A stretch of 48,892 bases of DNA from Citreicoccus inhibens (GTDB lineage: Bacteria > Myxococcota > Myxococcia > Myxococcales > Myxococcaceae): positions 1-48,892 of the forward strand of contig NZ_JAHNZT010000047.1 in assembly GCF_019039035.1 (NCBI RefSeq), given 5' to 3'. The notes below the pieces were generated by a model, which was not told the DNA's origin, did no database searches, and saw only the letters and a list, made by a program, of their open reading frames with translations. The translations under genes were made by a program, and so were the position numbers. Every line of letters starts with the position of its first letter. Position 1 is the stretch's first letter. Of the stretch, positions 16,786-25,405 are shown piece by piece.

Positions 16786-17589
16786 ATGTCCGCCTCTGAG
16801 ATTGACGAGTCCCATGCGCAGTTCCGCGGTGCCTGGAGATTGTTCGCGTTGGGCAGCCCCCAAGGCGAGGTCGTGGAGCGGCGCGAGGTGTTCATCGCCG
16901 CGGGCCATGTGACGTGGCCCCTGATGAACGCCGCGTTCCTCAACGCGCCGGTGGAGCGAGAGCAGGACCTGGCACGTTCCATCGAATCCGCCGCGCGGTA
17001 CTTCGCGCAGGGCCGGCATGGATGGTCCTTCGCCTACAGCGAGGACTGGTTGTCGCCCGCCTTGCGCCCCCGTGCCGCCTCGCTTCTTCAGGCGCATGGC
17101 CTGTCGCCGGGCATGAGCATCATGGGGATGGCCGCGGAGCGACTACAGACCCCCGTGCGTCCGCCGCCACCGCTGGACCTGCTGCGGGTGAAAGACACGT
17201 GGGGCTACAACGCCGTCGCCGACATCAACGCCACTTGCTACGACGTGCCGCGCGAGGTGGGGCGCGAGGCCCTGGCGTCTCCGGACATCTACGGCCCTGC
17301 CTGTCGGGCCCTCGTCGGATGCCTGGAGGACAAGCCCGTGACGACCACGTCGGTGCTGAAGGTGGATGACATCGCGTATGTCGCGCTCGTGGCCACGCTC
17401 CCCGAGCACCGTCGCACGGGCGCCGCGGAGTCCGTCATGCGGCAGGCGCTGATGGCCGCGAAACAGGACTGGGGCCTGGAGCGCGCGGTGCTCCACGCGA
17501 CGGCCGCCGGGCGCCCCGTCTACCAGCGCATGGGCTTCCACGACGTCACCCCGTTCCAGTTGTTCTTCAGCCCGCCGCCCGGCGGGTAG
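16786..17589 (+). CDS. GNAT-family acetyltransferase
   Basis: 267 residues, cytoplasmic. The C-terminal third has the GNAT acetyl-CoA-binding pattern: VALVATLPEHRRTGAAESVM (motif A, with R/Q-x-x-G-x-A variation), a helix, and the closing strand LHATAAGRPVYQRMGF. The N-terminal 100 residues form a second, degenerate half, as in tandem GNAT proteins. The substrate cannot be predicted. I chose the ATG at 16786, which has GGAG nine bases upstream, over the ATG at 16771 or the frame start at 16723. Confidence 0.82.
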   Translation: MSASEIDESHAQFRGAWRLFALGSPQGEVVERREVFIAAGHVTWPLMNAAFLNAPVEREQDLARSIESAARYFAQGRHGWSFAYSEDWLSPALRPRAASLLQAHGLSPGMSIMGMAAERLQTPVRPPPPLDLLRVKDTWGYNAVADINATCYDVPREVGREALASPDIYGPACRALVGCLEDKPVTTTSVLKVDDIAYVALVATLPEHRRTGAAESVMRQALMAAKQDWGLERAVLHATAAGRPVYQRMGFHDVTPFQLFFSPPPGG

Positions 17590-17650
17590 GTGGCGCGGGC
17601 CACGCGCGGGCTGGACGTCGGGGCGTCCTCCGGAAACAATCCGCGGCCCC

Positions 17651-20053
17651 ATGCAGCCCCCTCGCAGGACTGACCCTTCCGCTGCCCCCTCGTCACATTG
17701 GGCGATGGGGCTCGCGGTGGTGGGCGGCGCCATCGGATTGACGTGCCTGTTCTTCTATCGCGCCGTGTTCACGCGAGACGTGTTCACCGCGCGGGACATG
17801 TTGCTCGTCTATGCCCCCGTGCGCCGCTACTGGGCCGAGCGGGTGTCGCGAGGTGAGTTCCCCGAGTGGTATCCGTTCGACGGGCTCGGGCAGTCCTTCC
17901 CCGGCATGGTGCTGTCCGGAGTGCTCCACCCGTCGCAGCTCCTCGGGTGGGTGTTCTCCACGGGCGACGCCATGAAGCTCACGGTGCTGGCCTGCTTCCC
18001 GCTCGCGCTCCTTGGCACGTACCTGCTGCTGCGCGAAGCGCGTGCGCCAAGGACTGGCGCCGGGATGGGCGCGGCGATCTTCGCGTTCAGCGGCTATCTG
18101 GTCTGCATCACCAACAACCTGGGATACCTCCTGGCCGGGGCCACGCTGCCGCTGACGCTGTGGGCCGCGCTGCGCTTCATCCGAGCAGGAGGCCCGGGCC
18201 GCGCGGCGGTCGCGGCAGCACTGCTCGCCAGTGTGCTGCTGGCGGGCGACACCTGGACGTATGCGATCGCGAATGCGTTCGTGCTGCTGCTCGCAATCCT
18301 GGGTGATGACACCACTCCGGGCTCCATCCGCGCGCGCAGAAGCGTGACGCTGGTCCTTCTGGGCGCGCTGCTCGCCGCACCGCAGCTGCTCGCGGGGAGC
18401 GCGGTGCTCGCGGCGGGCGCACCGGGAGCCAGCTCGCTCGAAGACGCGCAGCGATGGTCGCTCGACCCGTGGCGACTTCTCGAGCTGGGGTTGGGTCCCT
18501 TCCTCGCCAATCCCGCGCAGGAGCGCGGCGTGCCCGAGGAGTTCGTGAAGGGGCTGCTGCGCACGGGAGGGTTCTCCAGCCTCTGGGTGGACTCGGTGTT
18601 CCTCGGCGTTCCCGCGCTCGTGCTCGCACTCACTGGACTGCGGTCACTGCCTCGACGAGCCTGGCCCTTCATCGCGGCGGGCTTCGCGCTGCTCCTCCTC
18701 GCGATGGGTTCGGCGCTGCCGTTCTATCGGCTGCTCTACACCGCGCTGCCGCTGTGGCGCCCGTTCCGCTACCCCGAGAAGCTGATGGTCCACGTGTCGC
18801 TCGGCGTGGCCCTCCTGGCGGGGCTCGGCTGGAAGGCGGTGGTGGAGAGTCCCGCGCGCGCGCGTCGAGCCATGTGGACCAGCAGCGTCCTCGCCGTCCT
18901 CTGCGCGCTCATGGCGGGCGCGGAACAATGGGCAGGGGCCTGGACCGCGCTCTGCGTGCGCACGCGCTGGCCCACCGTCTCCCCCGAGCAGCTCACCCAC
19001 GCCTCCAGCGCGTTCTCGAACGCGGCCTGGGTGGCCTGCGGAATCGCTGGGGTCACCGCGCTGCTCGTGCGCGGCCTCGCGGAGTCGCGGGTCCATCAAC
19101 TGGCGCTGGTGCTGGTGCAGGGCGCCTCGGCCTTCGTCGCGAATGAGCCGCTGTACATTGTCGGTCCGCCCTCGCTGTTGGAGACGCCTCCCGCGTTCGC
19201 GGAGGTGTTGCGCGCGATTCCCACGAAGGACGGTGCACCCCGTCACCGCGTGGCCTCGCGTGTGGATCGCCTCAACCTTCCCCGCTTCGACGCGTTCGAG
19301 TTCCAAGACAGCGTCGCGCTGATGTCGCGCGCATCGTTCACGCCCAACACGCCGGCGCTGTGGGGCATCGAGAGCGCGGAGAGCTATCTGCCGGCGGCGA
19401 GCGCACGCCTTCAACACCTGGAGGAGGACCTCCCCGAGACGTTCACCACGCTCCTGCCGATCTACGGCGTGGGCTACAGCGTCTACGCGCCGGAGCAATA
19501 CCAGCGCCTCGCGACCAGGCCCGGCCCCATCGTCGCCCAGGATGAAGCCTTCGGGCTCGAACTGGTCGCGCATCCCACCGCGCTCCCCCGCGTCGCGCTC
19601 ATGCGTCCTCGCTGCGTGCCCGACGCCGACACGGCCTTGGGCCTCCTCATGGATCCGCGCTTCCCCATCGCCACTGAAGCGGCGGTCGAATGCGGTGCCT
19701 TGCAGCCACCCCACACGGAGGGCGCGGTGGGAACGGTCCGCGTCGAGCGCTTCGACCCCGAGCACATCGCGCTCGACGTCTCCGCCACCACCGACGGGGT
19801 CGTGCTCATCAACGACGCGTGGCAGCGCGGCTGGGAGGCGCAACAGGATGGAGTGCCCGTTCCCATCCTGCCGGCCAACATCGCCGTGCGAGCGATCCCC
19901 GTCTCAGCGGGCGCGCACCACGTCGTCCTGAGCTATCGCGCCCCCGGCCTGCGCGTGGGGCTTGGGGTGTCACTCGTGACGCTGCTGTCCTTGCTCATGT
20001 GGATGGGTTGGCTTCGGGTGCGCCCGCACCTGCGACATCGCGTGCGCGCCTGA
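17651..20053 (+). CDS. YfhO-like polytopic membrane protein (GT-C fold)
   Basis: 800 residues with about a dozen hydrophobic helices spread between residues 18 and 510 and a final one at about 770-790. An early periplasmic loop has DVFTARDMLLVYAPVRRYWAERVSRGEFPEWYPFDGLGQ, matching the acidic loop-1 pattern of GT-C glycosyltransferases and the YfhO family. The region 560-765 is soluble and beta-rich. YfhO-type proteins are thought to transfer sugars from lipid carriers to cell-surface polymers. The specific acceptor is unknown. The ATG at 17651 follows the GNAT gene by 61 bp on the same strand. Confidence 0.75.
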   Translation: MQPPRRTDPSAAPSSHWAMGLAVVGGAIGLTCLFFYRAVFTRDVFTARDMLLVYAPVRRYWAERVSRGEFPEWYPFDGLGQSFPGMVLSGVLHPSQLLGWVFSTGDAMKLTVLACFPLALLGTYLLLREARAPRTGAGMGAAIFAFSGYLVCITNNLGYLLAGATLPLTLWAALRFIRAGGPGRAAVAAALLASVLLAGDTWTYAIANAFVLLLAILGDDTTPGSIRARRSVTLVLLGALLAAPQLLAGSAVLAAGAPGASSLEDAQRWSLDPWRLLELGLGPFLANPAQERGVPEEFVKGLLRTGGFSSLWVDSVFLGVPALVLALTGLRSLPRRAWPFIAAGFALLLLAMGSALPFYRLLYTALPLWRPFRYPEKLMVHVSLGVALLAGLGWKAVVESPARARRAMWTSSVLAVLCALMAGAEQWAGAWTALCVRTRWPTVSPEQLTHASSAFSNAAWVACGIAGVTALLVRGLAESRVHQLALVLVQGASAFVANEPLYIVGPPSLLETPPAFAEVLRAIPTKDGAPRHRVASRVDRLNLPRFDAFEFQDSVALMSRASFTPNTPALWGIESAESYLPAASARLQHLEEDLPETFTTLLPIYGVGYSVYAPEQYQRLATRPGPIVAQDEAFGLELVAHPTALPRVALMRPRCVPDADTALGLLMDPRFPIATEAAVECGALQPPHTEGAVGTVRVERFDPEHIALDVSATTDGVVLINDAWQRGWEAQQDGVPVPILPANIAVRAIPVSAGAHHVVLSYRAPGLRVGLGVSLVTLLSLLMWMGWLRVRPHLRHRVRA

Positions 20054-20195
20054 GCGAACGCGGCGACTCAAACGTCCACTCGTCAACGCGTTCATGGCGC
20101 ATGCACTCCAGGCCACGTGAGGTGTTGGTCACCCGATGCCTAGCTTGACATCCGCGGAGCCTCCGTTCCGCCGGTTAGACCTCGGGAGCTTCACC

Positions 20196-21470
20196 ATGCG
20201 CACCTCTTCCGTTCGTCGCGCCACCGCACGCGACGCGCTCGTACCCCTGTCATCACTCACCCTGGGACTGTGCATCCTGCTCGGCGCCAGCACCGCGCGG
20301 GCCGCGCCCACGCCGCTGGAGGACAACCGTCGCATCACCCGGGGCTACATCGAGCTTGCGTACGAGGTCGGCGCGATTCTGGATCCCACGCTGCAACCCG
20401 GTGGCAGCAGCGCGGTGCGCCCCAACTGGTACACGTTCGCCCCCAACGCGTCGCAGACCGGTGGCATGGGCATGTACGGCACGGCGGTGGCCACGAAGCT
20501 GATCAACGCGCTGCGCGGCAGGCCCATCCTCACGGTGCTCGAAGCACTCGGCCGCGTGGACCTCGATGACGTCCTGAAGGCCAACGCCGAGCAGCGCGCC
20601 GCGGAGTTCCTCACCGCGGGCCTCCCGTTGGACGTGTCCACGGTGTTCGCGGTGCTGACGTCCTCACTCAACGCCAAGGCCCTCCTGGACCCGCGCACGC
20701 TCGCGACGACGACCGGGCGCTTCGTGTCGCTGTATTGGAGCGCCCCGGGCATCCTGCCGCTCGACAAGGCCGAGGCGGTGGTGCGCACGCTGGAGCGCAC
20801 GCTGCACGAGGGCAACCTCGCCATCTACTCGGACATCGGCGGCGCCGGGCGCGCGTACCTGACCTGGCGGAGCGGCGCGGGCGTCGTCACCCCTGGGCGC
20901 GTCCTGACGGAGTTCGCCCTCCCGGAGGCGGTGCCCGCCGAAGCGCGCGTGGCCTATGACTTCGCGCTCGCGCACGCGAATGACACGCCGCGCCCCAACC
21001 AGTTCGACGCGCTGCTCCCGGGCATGCACTGGAAGAGCCTGCTCGTGGCCGCGTTCGCGCTCTACGAGGAGTCGCGGCTGGCCTCGTCCCCGGAGCGCCG
21101 CGACGCGCTCATCGCCATGGGCAACAACTACGTGGCCTGGCGAGAGCAGCACGACATGGCGCAGCCCGTGTTCAACCCCTCGGGCGCCCCGGACGAGGTG
21201 TCCCGCCCCGCGCTCCTCCAGGCGCTGACGCCGCTGCTACAGACGGACTTCGGCAAGGTGCACTGGACGTACGCGGACTACGCCAACACCCAGCCGGACC
21301 GCGACGGCAACCCCTTCACGTCGAAGCCCACCGAGTACAACTGGGCCGTGTTCCTCGACCGGTGGCACGGCATCCTCTACGCGTTCGACCTGGCGTATTC
21401 CCGACCGCGTGACACGTGGGTCATGCCCACGCCCCTGGAGGATCCGCTGACCCCGTTCATCGGGACCTGA
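20196..21470 (+). CDS. Secreted protein of unknown function
   Basis: 424 residues with a clear Sec signal peptide (Arg-rich start, hydrophobic LTLGLCILLGA, cleavage after ARA). The mature part is largely helical with no repeats or cysteine pattern. It contains several Trp/Tyr-rich motifs (VRPNWYTFAPNASQTGGMGMYG, DFALAHANDTPRPNQFDALLPG, WAVFLDRWHGILYAFDLAYSRP). I do not recognise a family. The start ATG at 20196 has GGGAG seven bases upstream; the frame extends to 20136 but without a good site. A TTGACA element lies upstream near 20143 but has no convincing -10. Confidence 0.75.
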   Translation: MRTSSVRRATARDALVPLSSLTLGLCILLGASTARAAPTPLEDNRRITRGYIELAYEVGAILDPTLQPGGSSAVRPNWYTFAPNASQTGGMGMYGTAVATKLINALRGRPILTVLEALGRVDLDDVLKANAEQRAAEFLTAGLPLDVSTVFAVLTSSLNAKALLDPRTLATTTGRFVSLYWSAPGILPLDKAEAVVRTLERTLHEGNLAIYSDIGGAGRAYLTWRSGAGVVTPGRVLTEFALPEAVPAEARVAYDFALAHANDTPRPNQFDALLPGMHWKSLLVAAFALYEESRLASSPERRDALIAMGNNYVAWREQHDMAQPVFNPSGAPDEVSRPALLQALTPLLQTDFGKVHWTYADYANTQPDRDGNPFTSKPTEYNWAVFLDRWHGILYAFDLAYSRPRDTWVMPTPLEDPLTPFIGT

Positions 21471-21624
21471 GCGGCCCGCGCCCGGGCGGCACAGGCGGCG
21501 ACAGAGCGTGCGCATGGCGCGAGGAGACTTGTCCGCGCCACCAGCCATCCGGCCTTCCGGGCCGTCGCGGCAGATCGATGGCGGTCTGCTTGACGACATG
21601 GGGGACGTGGGAGAGCGTTCTGTC

Positions 21625-23220
21625 ATGAGTCCCGCCTCGGGTCGCACGACGAAGCCCGGCTCCCGCGCCTCGGGTGACGCTTCTTCCGCGACGAACCCCG
21701 CCGCCTGGCGGGCCTTGGAAGCCACGATGCCGGCGCCGGCCGACGAGGCCAGCATGTCGGCTGACACACGGCTTCAGCTCCTGCGCGAGATGATGGGCGA
21801 GGCCTTCGTGGTCCTCGACGCCCACGGCCGCCTGGGCGAGCTGAACCACCGCGCCGCCACGCTGCTGGGGCTGCATCCCGATGGCAGCGTGGGGCAGGAG
21901 CCCTGGGTCGCGCAGCCCGCCCTCGCGGGCACCCTGCTGCACGAGCGATTGATGAGCGTGCTCGCCACGCGGGAGCCCACTCGCTTCTTGTGCGAGCTGC
22001 CGCCGGGCACGTGGTTGGAGGTGAGCGTGCGTTCCGTGGGCGGAGAGACGTGGGTGCTCGCCAACGACATCACCCGCCGCCAGCAGGCCGAGTCCGAGGC
22101 CACGCGCAACGACGAGCGGCTGCGGCAGCTCGGCGACCGCTTCCAGGTCGCGCTCGAGTCCGCGGAGATGGCGGTCTGGGAGACGAACCTCGCCACCGGA
22201 CAGGTGTTTCGGTCCGAGGGGCATGATCGCCTCTACGGCTTCCCCCAGCCGCTCGAGGAATGGACGCACGAGAAGTTCCTGGCGTCACTGCACCCGGACG
22301 ACCGCGCCGAGGTCGAGGCCCAGGTGACGGGCATCTTCGACAGCGACGTGGACTCCTATTCGTCCACCTTTCGCACCCACTGGCCGGACGGCTCGTGGCA
22401 CTGGCTCAACAGTCGCGCCAAGGTGATTCGCGACGCAACCGGCCGGGTGATGGTGGTGCGAGGCGCGGTGCTGGACATCACCGCGCTCAAGGAGACGGAG
22501 GCCGCGCTCCAGGACGCCGTGCGCACGCGCGACGACTTCCTCTCCCTGGCGAGTCATGAACTGCGCACGCCGCTCACCTCGCTGCGCCTGCAGGTGGACA
22601 TGCTGCGGCGACAGTCCACCGGGAGCCCTGGCGAGCCGATCGCGTCTCCCAAGGTGGTGGCGAAGCTGGAGGCGGCGGAGCGACAACTGCGGCGGCTCGG
22701 TGCGCTGGTGGACAACCTGCTGGATGTCAGCCGCATGCGCACGGGCAAGCTCGACTTCCACTTCGCGGACGGAGACCTGGCCGCCGTGGTGTCCGACCTG
22801 GCCGCGCGGTTCGCCGACGAGTCGCGACAGGCCGGCGTGGTGCTGGAGGCGAACATCGAGTCCCCCGCCCCAGGACATTTTGATCGCCTACGACTGGAGC
22901 AGGTGGTCAACAACCTGATGACCAACGCCTTCCGGCACGGCAAGGGAAGCCCCGTGCACGTGTCACTCACCTCCTGCGACAACACGCTGCGGTTGATGGT
23001 GCGCGACCACGGCCCGGGCGTTCCCCTCTCGGAGCGCGAGCGCGTCTTCCAGCGCTTCGCCCAGGGTCGGGACTCGCAGCGCGCGGGCGGCCTGGGCCTC
23101 GGGCTCTACATCGTCCGGCAGATCGTCGAAGCGCACGGTGGGCGCGTCTGGGTCGAAGACGCACCCGGTGGGGGCGCGGCGTTCATGGTGGAGCTGCCTC
23201 CTGGCGCCGCGCGAGAATGA
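21625..23220 (+). CDS. PAS-PAS sensor histidine kinase, orphan
   Basis: 531 residues, no membrane segments, so cytoplasmic. The first PAS-like domain is at about 50-150 and the second (PAS_3 type, with the PAC signature HWPDGSWHWLNSRAKVIRDATGRV) at about 170-290. The HisKA dimerisation domain has the phospho-acceptor in FLSLASHELRTPLTSL (H311). The HATPase domain shows the N box NNLMTNAFRHG, the G1 box DHGPGVP, the F box VFQRFAQG and the G2 box GLGLGLYIV. There is no receiver domain and no response regulator next door, as is frequent in myxobacteria. I prefer the ATG at 21625 (GGGAGAG nine bases upstream) to the frame start at 21508. Confidence 0.92.
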   Translation: MSPASGRTTKPGSRASGDASSATNPAAWRALEATMPAPADEASMSADTRLQLLREMMGEAFVVLDAHGRLGELNHRAATLLGLHPDGSVGQEPWVAQPALAGTLLHERLMSVLATREPTRFLCELPPGTWLEVSVRSVGGETWVLANDITRRQQAESEATRNDERLRQLGDRFQVALESAEMAVWETNLATGQVFRSEGHDRLYGFPQPLEEWTHEKFLASLHPDDRAEVEAQVTGIFDSDVDSYSSTFRTHWPDGSWHWLNSRAKVIRDATGRVMVVRGAVLDITALKETEAALQDAVRTRDDFLSLASHELRTPLTSLRLQVDMLRRQSTGSPGEPIASPKVVAKLEAAERQLRRLGALVDNLLDVSRMRTGKLDFHFADGDLAAVVSDLAARFADESRQAGVVLEANIESPAPGHFDRLRLEQVVNNLMTNAFRHGKGSPVHVSLTSCDNTLRLMVRDHGPGVPLSERERVFQRFAQGRDSQRAGGLGLGLYIVRQIVEAHGGRVWVEDAPGGGAAFMVELPPGAARE

Positions 23221-23335
23221 TTTGGCGCGCGGATGGAAACACGCGGCGCGCGTTGAGTGCATTCTCTCTCCACGCGTGACGAGGGGCCGCCGCCCCGCTT
23301 CGTCCGTGTCCTGTGATTCAAGTGGGGGGTATCCG

Positions 23336-23602
23336 ATGCCGTGGCTCGAGACCATTGTCATGTCCGCGCCAGAGTCCCGTCCCGCGCGAGCGAAACCTGT
23401 TCGAGACGAGGGCCGCCACCTGCGCGACTCGCTGCTGGACTACCTCACGAAGAACGAGCTGCTCGACGGAGTTCGCTGGATGAGTGAACCCGGACAGTTG
23501 CCGCTCGTGACGATGCACTGCACGCCGCAGGCGCAGGAGCGTCTGCGCAAGGCCGGGCAGTTCACGGTGGGCACGGGCATGCCGCTCGACCTGCACGGCT
23601 GA
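23336..23602 (+). CDS. Small hypothetical protein, 88 aa
   Basis: Starts MPWLETIVMSAPES, preceded by a GGGGGG run six bases upstream of the ATG. No signal peptide or membrane segment. It contains a predicted amphipathic helix (HLRDSLLDYLTKNELLDGV) and a beta-like C-terminal half with VTMHCTPQAQERLRKAGQ. I recognise no family. The gene lies 115 bp after the histidine kinase on the same strand, and its stop is six bases from the convergent PARG gene. An internal ATG at 23360 is an alternative start. Confidence 0.6.
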   Translation: MPWLETIVMSAPESRPARAKPVRDEGRHLRDSLLDYLTKNELLDGVRWMSEPGQLPLVTMHCTPQAQERLRKAGQFTVGTGMPLDLHG

Positions 23603-23608
23603 AGCGAC

Positions 23609-24421
23609 TCAGCCGAACCGCTCGCGGAAGGCTCGCTGGTTGGGCCCTCCCGAGCCCCGCTCATACACGGCGAAGACGACGCGCTCGAAGCGCCCCGGCA
23701 GCGCGCGCAGCCCCTGAGCGAAGGCCTCGGCCACGTCGCGCGGGTTGTTGCGGAACACCCCACAGCCCCACGCCCCCAGCACGAGCGTGCGGTGCCCTTG
23801 GTGCGCCGCGACCTGAAGCACCTTGAGCGCGCGAGCGAACAGCACCTCGCGCAGCCTCGGCCCCACGCCCGCGTCCGCGCGCAGCGCCTGTCCCGCATTG
23901 GGCGCGGGCGCCGTCATGAGCGATACGCCGAAGGGCCGCTCCAGCAGCTCCAGCGCTTCGTTGCGGAAGAACGGCACGTCGGGTGAGTAGATGACGTGGT
24001 CGGTGTACAGCGGCGTGCCCGCCGCGCGGTTCGCGTCGTAGTACTCGGGCTGCGTGACGAGGCACGCATACAGGGCCGAGCAGCGCGCCAGGTCCTCTTC
24101 CTGAGCCTTCGCCCCGCCGAGGAATCCACCGCCCGGGTTGCGCGCGGACGCGAAGTTGAGCGCGAGGACTCGCGCCCCCTCCATCTCGACCAAACGTCGC
24201 GCGGCCTCACCCGTCTTCTCGGGCGTCACCTCGATGCGCATCCCGCCGCCGGGCGCGACGGGCAGCGCGAGGGACTCGAAGTCACCAGGCCGATACAGCC
24301 GCGTTCCCTGAACGGCGTGAGAGACGGCGTCGCGAATGGACACCTCCTGGCCAGACAGCGCCACGTAGGTGCCCCGCCTGGTGATGCGAACCGTCTCTTC
24401 GCCGATGTCCTCGAGTCCCAT
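23609..24421 (-). CDS. Bacterial poly(ADP-ribose) glycohydrolase-type macrodomain protein (TIGR02452 family)
   Basis: 270 residues. The PARG signature GGG-x7-QEE is intact (NFASARNPGGGFLGGAKAQEE), preceded by the conserved LNFASA. The end has LVLGAWGCGVFRNNP, the second ADP-ribose-binding loop. Bacterial PARGs hydrolyse ADP-ribose linkages in the cytoplasm. The gene starts 15 bp after the lipoprotein gene at 24437 on the same strand, so they may be co-transcribed. No ADP-ribosyltransferase is visible nearby. The ATG has GGAGG close upstream (three-base spacing, unusually short). Confidence 0.87.
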   Translation of the reverse strand: MGLEDIGEETVRITRRGTYVALSGQEVSIRDAVSHAVQGTRLYRPGDFESLALPVAPGGGMRIEVTPEKTGEAARRLVEMEGARVLALNFASARNPGGGFLGGAKAQEEDLARCSALYACLVTQPEYYDANRAAGTPLYTDHVIYSPDVPFFRNEALELLERPFGVSLMTAPAPNAGQALRADAGVGPRLREVLFARALKVLQVAAHQGHRTLVLGAWGCGVFRNNPRDVAEAFAQGLRALPGRFERVVFAVYERGSGGPNQRAFRERFG

Positions 24422-24436
24422 GCGCCTCCGCGTCTA

Positions 24437-25258
24437 TCAGTTGCAGCCGATGCGCGTGGGCGCGACCGCGAGGTCGTCGATCCACGTCTCGGAGTCCGAG
24501 TCGCCGTGCGGGTGCACGAAGCCCCAGCCCACCGCGAAGTTGCTGAAGGGCCGCATGCCCACGTTGGGGAAGTCAAAGGCCTGCGTGCCATCCACCCAGA
24601 CCTGCGCGTGGCCCGTGGTGTCGGTGGGCCTGGCGCGGCTCACGCCCCACTCCAGGCACGTCCAGCGGCCCGCCTGCATCACCACCACCGCCGGGTCCTC
24701 CAGGTTCCAGCCCGTGCCCAGGACGCCGCTCCAGTCATCCAGCGCGAAGCCGCCGTTCTTCATCGCCTGGAGTTCGATTCCGCCCCAGTCATTGTCCTTG
24801 GGTGAGAAGAGGATGAAGAACGTCCCCATCACGCCCTCTTGCGGCACGCGCGCCAGGTACACCCACGCGCGCGTGTACAGCGTGGTGCCGAACGCGGGCA
24901 TGTCCTTGCGGTAGTGCGCGATGGCCTGAGGATGATCTGGCGAGTCCTCATGCAGGTTGTCCTCCGTCGTCACGTGCAGCGCGCCCTTGCCGCCGTGCAC
25001 GCGCGTGCCATCCACGGCGATGGTGGCGTGCTGTTTCTCGTCGGGCTCCTTCCAGCCGTTCTGCCCCTTCTCGAAGTCCTCGCAGAGGATGGCGTTCGCG
25101 GGACACCCGGCGGACTGCTGCGGCGTGCCCGAGTCGACCTCCGACCCCGGCGTGCCACTGTCCGGCGTCTCGCCCTGGGCCTTCGAGTCACCGCAGGCCA
25201 GCATCCCGCCCATGGCGAGCCCAGCGACAATCACCGCCACTACCGATGTGGAGCGCAT
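24437..25258 (-). CDS. Lipoprotein with concanavalin-like domain (Cip1/PL20-like)
   Basis: 273 residues. The signal peptide ends at the lipobox GGMLAC. A Ser/Thr/Pro/Gly-rich linker with two similar DSGTP units (about residues 32-47) tethers the mature domain. That domain (55-273) is beta-rich with aromatic positions (LCEDFEKGQNGWKEP, LYTRAWVYLARVP, WGFVHPHGDSDSETWIDDL) typical of jelly-roll carbohydrate-binding or lyase folds such as Cip1 and PL20. Binding of polysaccharide at the cell surface is an inference. Cysteines at CPANAILC and at the end (RIGC) may form disulfides. The start ATG has GGAAGAG nearby. Confidence 0.72.
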   Translation of the reverse strand: MRSTSVVAVIVAGLAMGGMLACGDSKAQGETPDSGTPGSEVDSGTPQQSAGCPANAILCEDFEKGQNGWKEPDEKQHATIAVDGTRVHGGKGALHVTTEDNLHEDSPDHPQAIAHYRKDMPAFGTTLYTRAWVYLARVPQEGVMGTFFILFSPKDNDWGGIELQAMKNGGFALDDWSGVLGTGWNLEDPAVVVMQAGRWTCLEWGVSRARPTDTTGHAQVWVDGTQAFDFPNVGMRPFSNFAVGWGFVHPHGDSDSETWIDDLAVAPTRIGCN

Positions 25259-25378
25259 TCACTCTTCCGAAGCCGGGGCGGCCTGGATGCATGCAAGCCC
25301 TCGCGAAATGTCGAAGGCGGGCCTCCCGCATCCGGTCTGTCTAACACGGGCCCTTGGGGCCACGAACGGGGTCACCAC

Positions 25379-25397
25379 GACCCTGCCCTCGAGGGTC
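25379..25397 (-). terminator. Weak hairpin after the M28 peptidase gene
   Basis: Six-base arms GACCCT (25379-25384) / AGGGTC (25392-25397) with a seven-base loop, nine bases past the stop at 25406. Confidence 0.3.
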
Positions 25398-25405
25398 AGG
25401 CGCCG

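Noticed and set aside
15709-17097. 462-codon minus-strand ORF opposite the VWA and GNAT genes.
   Set aside because: Composition typical of antisense shadows; both plus-strand genes have domain support.
20136-20195. Earlier start for the secreted-protein gene.
   Set aside because: The signal peptide and the GGGAG site place the start at 20196.
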